Below, in pieces: positions 17,682-28,381 of a stretch of DNA of 64,000 nt (position 1 is its first letter; every line of letters begins with the position of its first letter). A program made the position numbers and the translations under genes. The notes below the pieces were generated by a model, which was not told the origin of the DNA, did no database searches, and was given only the letters and a program-made list of their open reading frames with translations. The DNA lies in the NCBI GenBank assembly GCA_947167515.1, contig CAMVIM010000008.1, positions 60,463 through 124,462 of the forward strand, in the 5' to 3' direction. Origin of the DNA: an uncultured Prevotellaceae bacterium (lineage in GTDB: Bacteria; Bacteroidota; Bacteroidia; Bacteroidales; Bacteroidaceae).

Positions 17682-19019
17682 TTAGATAAGTCCTAATTTC
17701 CTTAATCTTGAACGGATGGCACTAGGTTTTCGGGCAAAGAGTTCGCAAAGTTCTTCGGTGTTTTTGCCTGCTTTGAACAGTTGGATGAGGGTTTCTTCTT
17801 CTGACTGGGTCCAAGGTTTGTAGGCATTAGGGTGTTCTTTTCGGGTTTCTACGATATAGTTGGGTGTATCATCTTTAGATATGGCACCTTGAATGGTTTT
17901 GTATTCTGATGAAAACACGTCAAAGCAGAGTGGGGCATTGATGTTCGTTCGTTTGAAAGGCTTGAGTTGTGAAGGTTCATACACAAGAGCATTGGGGTTC
18001 GTTTTGCTGGGTGTCATTACGAAAGTGGCTTTTTCCAAAGGAATGATATAGATGTCTTCTGGTTCGCATGGTTCTCCACCAATGCCGAGAAAGATGAACA
18101 CGGGCAAGTCTCTTTCTTCGGAAAATTCTTGATAAGCAGTGAGTTGTTCAGGCGAGAACAAATCCATCATCGCGGAATGATTGAGGAACTTCCTCCACTT
18201 ACACTCAATGGCTACATTGTGTTTTTTTTCCACTTCTTCAATCAGAAAATCGGGGTAACTATTGTTCTTCGGAAACACATCACCCATTGTCTTGTCACCT
18301 CTCCATTCCTTCAGCACATACTTATCGTTCTTTATATCCAACAACTCCAGTACAAACTCCTCAAATTCACGTCCTTTCAGCACATCCTCAGGCATTGTAA
18401 TGGCACGTATGCGTTCTCTTACAGCAAGATATGTTCGGTTCAGTCGTTTCTTGATTTCGTGAATGCTGTAGTCTTCATAGAACATCCTCAACAGAATCTT
18501 GTCTTCTCCAACTGTCCATCGCTGATAACTGTTATCTGGCTCTGCCGCAATGTTTGACGTAATATTATCCGTAAGAGCCTCAAAGTTGGTCTTGCCAGAT
18601 AACAACGGGAACAGACTCCCATATTTGTCAATATATCCACCAACAATATGCTCCACCTTCCCGATCAGAAAAGCATTTCTGTCTCGTGGTGACCATCTTC
18701 TCTTGTTCGTTTGCTCCATTACCACAACCAGCATCCGTCCCTCTTTCAAGGCTTTCTGTATCTGCACGTTATTCTCCTCCCGAAACCGATTCATCACCAC
18801 CAATATTGTAGGCACTTGATTCACCACCAGCGACTTCATCACCTCCACCTCCAGTTCTGACGTATTGCAACACACAACCACATCTTTCTCTGTCAGCGAT
18901 TCCACCCATCCAAAAATCCTCTCATACGTTCCCCAAGGTGCTCGCTTCGAACACACAAACAAAGTCTTCTTTCTCTTCAGAAGTTCTTGATTCCCGATGT
19001 ATTGGATGGCACGAAACAT
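17682..19019 (-). CDS. DprA/SLOG-Myb-PD-(D/E)XK nuclease-Myb fusion protein
   Basis: A 445-residue cytosolic protein with four parts. Residues 1-140 follow the SMF/DprA pattern of the SLOG superfamily (a Rossmann-like nucleotide or DNA-binding fold): LFVCSKRAPWGTYERIF (20-36), NTSELEVEVMKSL (52-64), VPTILVVMNRF (69-79), LKEGRMLVVV (91-100), RWSPRDRNAFLIG (108-120). A Myb/SANT-like helix-turn-helix is at 166-207 (RWTVGEDKILLRMF). A restriction-type nuclease core at 216-330 has D257 in YPDF, and E272 and K274 in IECKW. A second Myb-like motif closes the protein (402-445, PWTQSEEETLIQLF). A minus-strand -7 element (19085-19078) lies upstream, next to a palindrome. The makeup suggests a DNA-targeting defence protein, an inference from domains and location. 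Confidence 0.75.
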   Translation of the reverse strand: MFRAIQYIGNQELLKRKKTLFVCSKRAPWGTYERIFGWVESLTEKDVVVCCNTSELEVEVMKSLVVNQVPTILVVMNRFREENNVQIQKALKEGRMLVVVMEQTNKRRWSPRDRNAFLIGKVEHIVGGYIDKYGSLFPLLSGKTNFEALTDNITSNIAAEPDNSYQRWTVGEDKILLRMFYEDYSIHEIKKRLNRTYLAVRERIRAITMPEDVLKGREFEEFVLELLDIKNDKYVLKEWRGDKTMGDVFPKNNSYPDFLIEEVEKKHNVAIECKWRKFLNHSAMMDLFSPEQLTAYQEFSEERDLPVFIFLGIGGEPCEPEDIYIIPLEKATFVMTPSKTNPNALVYEPSQLKPFKRTNINAPLCFDVFSSEYKTIQGAISKDDTPNYIVETRKEHPNAYKPWTQSEEETLIQLFKAGKNTEELCELFARKPSAIRSRLRKLGLI

Positions 19020-19077
19020 GATGTGTTAGAAATAAGTTTCAACGGCAAAACGAAACCGTTCGATGAAAATCACTTCA

Positions 19078-19085
19078 CAAAAGTA
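19078..19085 (-). promoter_or_regulatory. -7 element of the SLOG-nuclease gene
   Basis: TACTTTTG on the minus strand fits TAnnTTTG and lies 58 bases before the ATG. The palindrome at 19090-19123 covers where the -33 box would be, so it could be an operator. Confidence 0.5.
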
Positions 19086-19089
19086 CAGG

Positions 19090-19123
19090 AATCGGCTCAA
19101 ATCGATGAGGATTTGAGCCGATT
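19090..19123. repeat. hairpin with 13-bp stem, second copy
   Basis: aatcggctcaaat and atttgagccgatt form a perfect stem around an 8-base loop. It is the same hairpin as at 9112-9145 except for one base in each arm, a compensatory C/G to T/A change that keeps pairing. Stem conservation despite sequence change suggests the structure matters. Confidence 0.78.
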
Positions 19124-19289
19124 TCTTTCAACGATTGAACCCGTTAAGTGTTATTGGGTGAGAACAAATGGTTGTCATCAAGGTATTTAGCTCTATTGCT
19201 ACTTCGGAGATTGGCGACTATTCACTCTTCACCACGTGGAATAAATGTATTTCATGGACTTTTCTGATTTTGTAGATAAGACATTTCTT

Positions 19290-21254
19290 TTAATCAACAT
19301 TCCATGTGGCTTCAGGGTATCCATCGAATCCATAATCAATGGTATCATCATCATATCCATTATAACCACCATATTTTTCATAAGAAGGTGAATCATCGTC
19401 ATGGTTGCAATAATTATCGTCACATATTCCAATTAGGCCATTATTGCTTAAAAAATCATTTGGGAACCAACTATGCTTTTGAGGATAAAAATCTTCAAGT
19501 ATAATTAATTCACCCATTTCATTCATTTCAAAAAAGAGAATTTCATTTTTTTGTTTTTGGGCAATATATGTCTTTTTATCTTGAAAATCTGTTGTAATAG
19601 CTGAGTACATAGCATTTGAAATCTTCTCACATGAAAAGAAACCAACTTTATCGCCCAATCTATATAAATGTTGGCCAGAACGAAAACTTCCTATTTCGTT
19701 TGCTCTAAAGCTCCATAATATTGATCTATCTTTTGCGATTCTAAGAATTGTGACTTCATCATCTTCGATAAATGTATCATCCCAATACCCTGGTTCGTGA
19801 ATTTTTTTACCGAAGAGCTCTACATTTACTTCATCAACATAATCGGAAATAAGAAACTTTTCTGTATTTCTTCTTTTTAAATAGATGAAAGAATCCCAAT
19901 CTGACAAGTCTACATATCCAGGCAGCAATAAATCATTGGAAAGATAATATTCTAATTCTTGTTTTGATTGGATCATTTCTCCTAACGGGAATTGTATATA
20001 TTGTCCATTACTCTTAATGATTGTTTTAAAATGTCTATCTAACACTAAACATCGAGAGTTTTCATAGTTTAGTCTGTTTTGTTGAAGATCTATTACATCA
20101 TCATATATGGTTATTGCTTGCTCAACGTAATCATCATATTTTGTTCCGAAATAGAACTTGAAAAAACGATGTCCATATTCGTATTCTAATAGATTATATC
20201 CTCCAAGCACAATATTACCCTCTGTATCATACAGATCCTTTACTCCTTCATATATGCTATTATATTTGTTGAATTCGATTTCTGAATACAAGAAACCACC
20301 ATCTCTACAGCCTTCAATCCACTCTTCTATAATATTAATATCATCATATTTGCAATCAACAATGAAAGAACAATCCTCGTCATAACAACCCCATTTCTCA
20401 TTTTTCTCAACTTTCAATATGTGTTTCTTAGTATTACCATACCGATATTCTACGACCTCAATTTTGTCGTAAATACAGTGGATTACTTCTTTGAGCGTTT
20501 CTAATGATAGTACACCATAGCGTTCTGTATCTCGATCTTGGATGAGACAATAAGGACAGTTCTTTTGATTGAACAATTTATGTGTATTTGATGGTTGATC
20601 AATGAGGTGATTCTTCACGATTACGTGTCCATCTTTATCTGCGATACCCCAACCACCATCTTTGCAGAATTCAATTTCCCCATTTAATAGGGAATGTGAG
20701 GTGCAAGAGTTGAAATCGACTATCTCACCAATAGAAAGGCGATGAAATATTCTATTGTTTCTTTTTTGTTTAGCCACTTTTGATATTCGAATTAAGATGT
20801 CTCTGGCGATTTTCTCAATCCGTGACTCAATATTAATTTCTTTGTATTGTGAATCTGTAAACCAAAATGGATCATAATTAATGCTCCCCTCTTTTTCTAT
20901 TTCTTGTCGTGCAGTTTTGTCAATGAGATCTAAGGTTTTTAACAAGTGGGGGGCGTTCTTTGATATAAATTCAAAAGCATGAGATGTCTTTTCAAGCCCC
21001 GTCCGATTTAATAAATATAGTAGAATGCTATTCTTTGAGTTAGATTCTTTCAGATTATATTCCTCATACCACTTTCCATCTTTGTCATAATTATCTATCA
21101 TGACATCAATCAAGTTGTCAATGTCTGAATTAGAAATAGTTTCTGCTATATCTTTATATCTAAATCCTTCCCAGTTCATATAGCCTTTGTTTGAAATGAA
21201 TGTATAACCTTTATTATGCGAATATGAAATGTACGAGTACGTGTATTGGTACAC
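19290..21254 (-). CDS. large WG-repeat-like protein
   Basis: A 654-residue acidic, aromatic-rich and AT-rich protein with no signal peptide. Several stretches have the pattern of WG (KWG) beta-hairpin repeats: GWGIADKDGHVIV near 195, RYGVLSLETLKEVI near 240, KWGCYDEDCSFIVDCKYDDI near 285, and a later KVGFFSCEKISN. The N-terminal 190 residues are helical and not recognised. The last 30 are rich in Asp, Tyr and Gly. WG-repeat proteins occur in bacterial accessory regions, some near polymorphic-toxin or defence genes, but no catalytic motif is visible. It follows the 350-bp repeat and has low GC relative to the core, as expected for acquired DNA. Confidence 0.7.
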   Translation of the reverse strand: MYQYTYSYISYSHNKGYTFISNKGYMNWEGFRYKDIAETISNSDIDNLIDVMIDNYDKDGKWYEEYNLKESNSKNSILLYLLNRTGLEKTSHAFEFISKNAPHLLKTLDLIDKTARQEIEKEGSINYDPFWFTDSQYKEINIESRIEKIARDILIRISKVAKQKRNNRIFHRLSIGEIVDFNSCTSHSLLNGEIEFCKDGGWGIADKDGHVIVKNHLIDQPSNTHKLFNQKNCPYCLIQDRDTERYGVLSLETLKEVIHCIYDKIEVVEYRYGNTKKHILKVEKNEKWGCYDEDCSFIVDCKYDDINIIEEWIEGCRDGGFLYSEIEFNKYNSIYEGVKDLYDTEGNIVLGGYNLLEYEYGHRFFKFYFGTKYDDYVEQAITIYDDVIDLQQNRLNYENSRCLVLDRHFKTIIKSNGQYIQFPLGEMIQSKQELEYYLSNDLLLPGYVDLSDWDSFIYLKRRNTEKFLISDYVDEVNVELFGKKIHEPGYWDDTFIEDDEVTILRIAKDRSILWSFRANEIGSFRSGQHLYRLGDKVGFFSCEKISNAMYSAITTDFQDKKTYIAQKQKNEILFFEMNEMGELIILEDFYPQKHSWFPNDFLSNNGLIGICDDNYCNHDDDSPSYEKYGGYNGYDDDTIDYGFDGYPEATWNVD

Positions 21255-21363
21255 TTAATAGAATGTGGAGGCAAAATTACGGAAAAGAATTGGAATAAAC
21301 GAAGAAAACGAGAAAAATGTGAGGGGTGATGGCTTTTCTTTCTATGTATGAGTGTTGCCTCCG

Positions 21364-21432
21364 CTATCGTACTTACGATACCCCCGTTATCGTAATTACG
21401 GCAATGGGTATGTCGTAATTACGTCTGTGGGT
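21364..21432. repeat. 23-bp tandem repeat, second copy
   Basis: Units start at 21364, 21387 and 21410. The last two carry CGTAATTACG and nearly match the array at 11144; the first differs (ctatcgtacttacgatac, also near-palindromic). Confidence 0.75.
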
Positions 21433-21745
21433 GTGTCAGTTGTGGGGGGGAGATGTGTGTGCGCCTCGGGGTATGTCCATTGGTGGCATCTGTGTTGCAG
21501 TGTTGCAGTGTTGCAGTTCTCCAAATGCTCTTCCACTCGATGAAAAATCTGATAAATACTATTTATATATTATATATATTATTATATTATATATAGTTAT
21601 ATATAAATATATAATCTATTACTTTAATTTTCCGTTGACTTCCTTGAATCATTTTGGAACTGCAACACTGCAACACTGCAACACATAAACGCTTGCGTGG
21701 TAAAAATTGATGGGAAAAGGGTGAAGAATGATGACAAGAGGAATG
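21398..21745. repeat. 350-bp repeat with 29-bp inverted repeats, copy 2
   Basis: Near-identical to 11178-11527. The inverted-repeat arms are at 21491-21519 and 21657-21685. The sequence to its left (21272-21390) is similar to 11052-11170 but clearly more diverged, so the two parts have different histories or one was homogenised. It lies between the WG gene and a nifJ terminator, as copy 1 lies between the membrane protein and a nifJ terminator. Confidence 0.85.
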
Positions 21746-21818
21746 ATGCACAAGAAAATGCACTAAAAAAATGCAATTATTGGATAAAACTGCATTTTTT
21801 TAGTGCGTTTTCTTGCGT
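21746..21818. mobile_element. 73-bp palindromic insertion, MITE-like
   Basis: Present in this copy of the 350-bp repeat block and absent from the matching point in the other (11526). The arms cacaagaaaatgcac... (21749-21775) and its complement (21791-21817) match at 25 of 27 positions around a 15-base loop. This is the size and shape of a miniature inverted-repeat element. A clear target duplication cannot be called because the site is A-rich. A strong hairpin terminator is the alternative. Confidence 0.6.
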
Positions 21819-22129
21819 AAAAAGGATGCCGAACCATCATGGAACGGCATCCTTTGGGATGATGATATGTAAGTAAGTTTATTACTCTGCAGAGTAGTCA
21901 ATCTTGCTCATGCGCACATAGGTAGCGTAGCGGTGCTGTGCTGCCTTCTTGGCTGCGTCGAAGAGTTCCTGTGCCTCGTTTGGACATACCTTCTTGAGAG
22001 AGAGGTAACGAACCTCACCGTCGAGGGATTGACGGAGCAGCGAGTGCATGCTGAATTCATTTGAGCATTGCCGAGTCGTGACGGAAGAAGACGAAGTCAA
22101 TGTCTGGAAGTTATCCCAGTTAGGAGCCT
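21819..22129 (-). pseudogene. nifJ 3' end fragment F1 with terminator and 72-base insertion
   Basis: A copy of the nifJ tail. The final codons and terminator (21824-21852) match the full gene with no difference noticed. It contains the same 72-base in-frame insertion as F4, here at 22030-22101 with a few changes. Similarity ends at ggagcct, exactly where a hairpin (22124-22147) begins, so the junction formed within or next to that hairpin. Confidence 0.9.
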
Positions 22130-22147
22130 GTGCAATCGCACAGGCTC
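22124..22147. repeat. hairpin at left edge of the DUF4160 unit
   Basis: gagcctgtgc and gcacaggctc form a perfect 10-bp stem with loop AATC, followed by TTATTTTATT. A near copy is at 23030-23053; 23 bases (gtgcaatcgcacagg to cttatt) are identical. The two flank the DUF4160/DUF2442 genes as direct repeats. Confidence 0.8.
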
Positions 22148-22187
22148 TTATTTTATTGGATAAGTTCTGCAATAAAACAATAAAATA

Positions 22188-22219
22188 TTTGGAGGTATCG
22201 AAAATAATACCTAATTTTG
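22188..22219 (+). promoter_or_regulatory. promoter of the DUF4160/DUF2442 operon
   Basis: TTTG, 20 bases, TAATTTTG. The first ATG is 31 bases downstream. Confidence 0.78.
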
Positions 22220-22249
22220 CGGCGTAATAACAATTAAAAGAATAGTTTT

Positions 22250-22489
22250 ATGCCAGAGGTATTTAGATTTTTTGGTTTCTCGTTCTTCTTTTTCAGCAGA
22301 GAGCATGAGCCTGTGCATGTACATGTTGAGGGCAATGGCGGAATGGCTAAGTTTACATGGAACGGAACAGAGTTTGAACTGAATGAGAAGCAAGGAATCA
22401 AGGCAAATGACTTCAAGAAGATAAAAAGAGTGATAGATGATAATGCCGATATAATCATGAGGCGCTGGAAGGATTATTTTGAAAATTAA
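22250..22489 (+). CDS. DUF4160 protein, candidate toxin-antitoxin partner
   Basis: A 79-residue protein of the DUF4160 family. Its signature is the early FGFSFFFFSREHEPVHVHVE, in which a conserved HxPxHxH histidine cluster (EHEPVHVHV) follows an aromatic run, then KFTWNG. Members are routinely paired with a DUF2442 gene in bacterial genomes, and the pair is regarded as a probable toxin-antitoxin system. Here the DUF2442 gene follows 14 bases later from the same promoter. The aromatic run is hydrophobic, but no true membrane helix follows. Confidence 0.85.
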   Translation: MPEVFRFFGFSFFFFSREHEPVHVHVEGNGGMAKFTWNGTEFELNEKQGIKANDFKKIKRVIDDNADIIMRRWKDYFEN

Positions 22490-22503
22490 ATGGAGGAGTG
22501 TCT

Positions 22504-22965
22504 ATGAAAATCAAGGAAATCTGGTTTGATGCCAACCACATTTGGGGCAGAGACGAAGCAGGAAAGGAATATAAGCAGTCACTTCTTTGGTATCCAAAGT
22601 TGCGAGCTGCATCTGCAGAACAGCGAAGCCAATATACTTTCGGCTTTGATGGCATTCATTGGCGGAATCTGGACGAGGACATCAGCTTCGAGAGTTTTGA
22701 GTACGAGGACACTGAGCCAAGTGCCATGCAGCGATTCTTTCTGACACACAAGGAAATAAACGTTGCTGAGTTTGCCCGTTCCATGGACATGAACCCGACA
22801 TTGCTTCGGAATTACATCAATGGATTCAAAAAACCTTCCAAGGAACGTGAACAAGACATAATGAACCACATCAAAAAATTGGGCGAAGACATGATTCAGG
22901 CATCATGCTATTCGTATAGGACAGACTTTGAGTCCGAATCGATGTTGGTTGCAGAACCATCATAA
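22504..22965 (+). CDS. DUF2442 protein fused to a helix-turn-helix
   Basis: A 153-residue protein. The N-terminal 75 residues fit DUF2442 (IKEIWFDANHIWGRDEAGKEY, LRAASAEQRSQYTFGFDGIHW). The C-terminal half has a short helix-turn-helix, EINVAEFARSMDMNPTLLRNYINGFKKPS, like those in Cro/XRE-type antitoxins. The ATG at 22504 is chosen over the GTG two codons earlier because the GGAGGA site at 22491-22497 is correctly spaced for it. It is the likely DNA-binding antitoxin and autorepressor of the DUF4160 pair; that role is inferred from family and context. Confidence 0.82.
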   Translation: MKIKEIWFDANHIWGRDEAGKEYKQSLLWYPKLRAASAEQRSQYTFGFDGIHWRNLDEDISFESFEYEDTEPSAMQRFFLTHKEINVAEFARSMDMNPTLLRNYINGFKKPSKEREQDIMNHIKKLGEDMIQASCYSYRTDFESESMLVAEPS

Positions 22966-23029
22966 CTGCAATAAGAAGACGGAGAATATTGATTGTTGAT
23001 TTCATTTTCACAATCATTATACATCACAA

Positions 23030-23053
23030 GAGCCCGTGCAATCGCACAGGCTC
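23030..23053 (+). terminator. terminator after the DUF2442 gene
   Basis: gagcccgtgc with gcacaggctc (one mismatch), loop AATC, then TTATTGTTTT. It is repeated upstream at 22124. Confidence 0.7.
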
Positions 23054-23133
23054 TTATTGTTTTCATATATGCTGTTCTATACTGAATTTCGTTCCATGCT
23101 TTGGAACAAGCAGAAGATGAGGAGTTTTAAAAA

Positions 23134-23162
23134 GGATGCCGAACCATCATGGAACGGCATCC
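23134..23162 (-). terminator. terminator of nifJ
   Basis: ggatgccg with cggcatcc. On the minus strand it is followed by a T-run (TTTTTAAAA). The same hairpin follows fragments F1 and F5. Confidence 0.85.
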
Positions 23163-23191
23163 TTTGGGATGATGATATGTAAGTAAGTTTA

Positions 23192-26746
<3,555 letters not shown>

Positions 26747-26795
26747 TTTTTTAATAAATAAAATATTGGGAATTTTGTTGTGTCAATTTTAAATC

Positions 26796-27977
26796 TTAAT
26801 AGAGGAATCCGAAGAGCCAGAGAGGAATCTGGTTGCCATCGCCGATGTCGCATTGGTTAACGGCATAGAGGGCTTTTGCCTTGCTCTTCAGTTTGGTGCT
26901 GTGTTCGGCAATCTTGAACTCCAACTGCTCATCGACAAGGAAGGAGCAGAGGTTGCCGTGCTTGTTCACCTTGTGGTCTTTCCAGAGCGTGTTGCAGAAG
27001 AAGGTTTCCAACACGTCGTGCTCGTCGAAGCAACGAGGATAAAAGCTGTACATGAGGTTGGAATTGTGCAGCAACACGCGGGCGGGTTTCTTGGGGAACT
27101 CATCGCCTTTGCCGTAAATCATATTGACCAGGCGGGCTTCCTCCAGATACTTGATGTAGTGCATCACTGTCGCACGGCTCATGCCCAGTTCCTGTGCCAG
27201 TTGGCTGACATTGGGCACACTGCTGCCGCTTGTGGTGAGCATGTAGAAAAGTTGCTTGATTTTTGCCAGATACTTGAGTTCTATCTGCTTGACGAGCAGG
27301 ATGTCCACCTCAATCATCATGTTCATGTTCTTCAGCAGGTTTTCGCTGTAGTTGACCTTGTCGAGGAAGAACGGATAGAATCCATGATGCAGGTAGGCCT
27401 GGAAATGTTCGCGTGGATTAACTTTGTTGAAGATTTCTGTGGCAATCTGCTTGTGGTTGGAGATAATCTCTTCAAGACTGTACGAACGCAGTTGCAGACC
27501 TACAGAGAGATTCAGAAACTCTCGGAACGAGAATCCACGCAGATTGTAAGACTTGACAATACCGTTCAGTTCGGGATTTTCTTCTTTCAGACGCATGACG
27601 GGCGACCCCGTGAAGACAATCTTCAAACCAGGATAGCGGTCGTAGCATTCCCTCAGTTGGGTGCTCCAATCAGGCTGCTTAAACACTTGGTCAATCAGCA
27701 GCACTTTGCCTCCCGAATGATAAAATTCGCCGGCAAATTCTGTGATGCCGACATTCTGGACGTAAAAGTTGTTAGTGTTAATGTACAGACACGAATGGTC
27801 GTATGGAGAAAAATGCTCCTTTGCATACTGTAGCAAGAATGTGGTTTTTCCCACACCGCGAGCACCTTTAATGCCAATCATTCGGTCTTTCCAATTGATT
27901 TCGTCCATCAGGTCACGACGCACGGGAGCCTTCAGGTGTTCCACTAAGTAAGCATGAGTACGGAAAAAAGATTCCAT
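26796..27977 (-). CDS. AAA-type ATPase of the ATP-binding/DUF4143 group
   Basis: A 393-residue cytosolic ATPase of the type often annotated as an ATP-binding protein with a C-terminal DUF4143-like nuclease-fold region. Walker A is GARGVGKTT (38-46). The Walker B strand is KVLLIDQV (91-98), where relatives usually have D-E-V; the glutamine replaces the catalytic glutamate. Sensor-like VFTGSPVM follows near 120. A winged-helix motif (NVSQLAQELGMSRATVMHYIKYLEEARLV) is near 255-285. These ATPases are abundant in Bacteroidetes and their role is unknown. It has its own promoter and lies just upstream of nifJ on the same strand. Confidence 0.82.
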   Translation of the reverse strand: MESFFRTHAYLVEHLKAPVRRDLMDEINWKDRMIGIKGARGVGKTTFLLQYAKEHFSPYDHSCLYINTNNFYVQNVGITEFAGEFYHSGGKVLLIDQVFKQPDWSTQLRECYDRYPGLKIVFTGSPVMRLKEENPELNGIVKSYNLRGFSFREFLNLSVGLQLRSYSLEEIISNHKQIATEIFNKVNPREHFQAYLHHGFYPFFLDKVNYSENLLKNMNMMIEVDILLVKQIELKYLAKIKQLFYMLTTSGSSVPNVSQLAQELGMSRATVMHYIKYLEEARLVNMIYGKGDEFPKKPARVLLHNSNLMYSFYPRCFDEHDVLETFFCNTLWKDHKVNKHGNLCSFLVDEQLEFKIAEHSTKLKSKAKALYAVNQCDIGDGNQIPLWLFGFLY

Positions 27978-28050
27978 AGTTGTTTTGTTGTTTTAGAAAA
28001 TCATTCGCGAATATCACAAGGCAAAAATCCTTTCGTGATGTATTTTCGTG

Positions 28051-28082
28051 CAAAAGTACGACAATTTTCCCTAAAATGCAAA
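28051..28082 (-). promoter_or_regulatory. promoter of the ATPase gene
   Basis: On the minus strand: TTTG, 20 bases, TACTTTTG. An imperfect inverted repeat (atcac...gtgat, 28015-28040) lies in the leader. Confidence 0.7.
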
Positions 28083-28220
28083 CTTGACTTTGCAAAAATT
28101 GGTTTTTCTTTGAAAATAATTCTCGAAAAAAGGATTTTGTTCTCAAAAAGGTTATTTTATCAGAATTTGGAGTTCGTCTTGCTGGCGACTTTGGATGGGT
28201 TGAATGTCATGCCATCGTAG

Positions 28221-28377
28221 TCGAGGGGTACGGCATGGCGTAGCCGAGGGGTACGACTTAATGTGGTCGAGGGGTACGGTGTGATATGGCTGAGGGTAAC
28301 GGCGTAAAGCTCACGAGGGTAACGGCGTAAAGCTCATGAGGGTAACGAAGTAAGGCTCACAGGGGTAACGGCGTTTC
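28221..28377. repeat. 23-bp tandem repeat, nearly seven units
   Basis: Units start every 23 bases from 28221 (28244, 28267, 28290, 28313, 28336, 28359). The left three read like TCGAGGGGTACGG with a variable end; the right ones read CGAGGGTAACGGCGTAAAGCTC. It ends four bases before the thiD stop codon, filling the 28.1-28.4 kb gap. Its position between thiD and the ATPase promoter would place it in the thi operon's 3' untranslated region. Confidence 0.92.
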
Positions 28378-28381
28378 ATTT

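Noticed and set aside
9062..23191. Prophage or integrative conjugative element
   Set aside because: No integrase, relaxase, capsid, tail or transfer gene was found; the nifJ-tail blocks explain the layout better.
28221..28377. Regular 23-bp repeats as a CRISPR array
   Set aside because: Units are directly adjacent with no spacers, they vary internally, and no cas genes are present.
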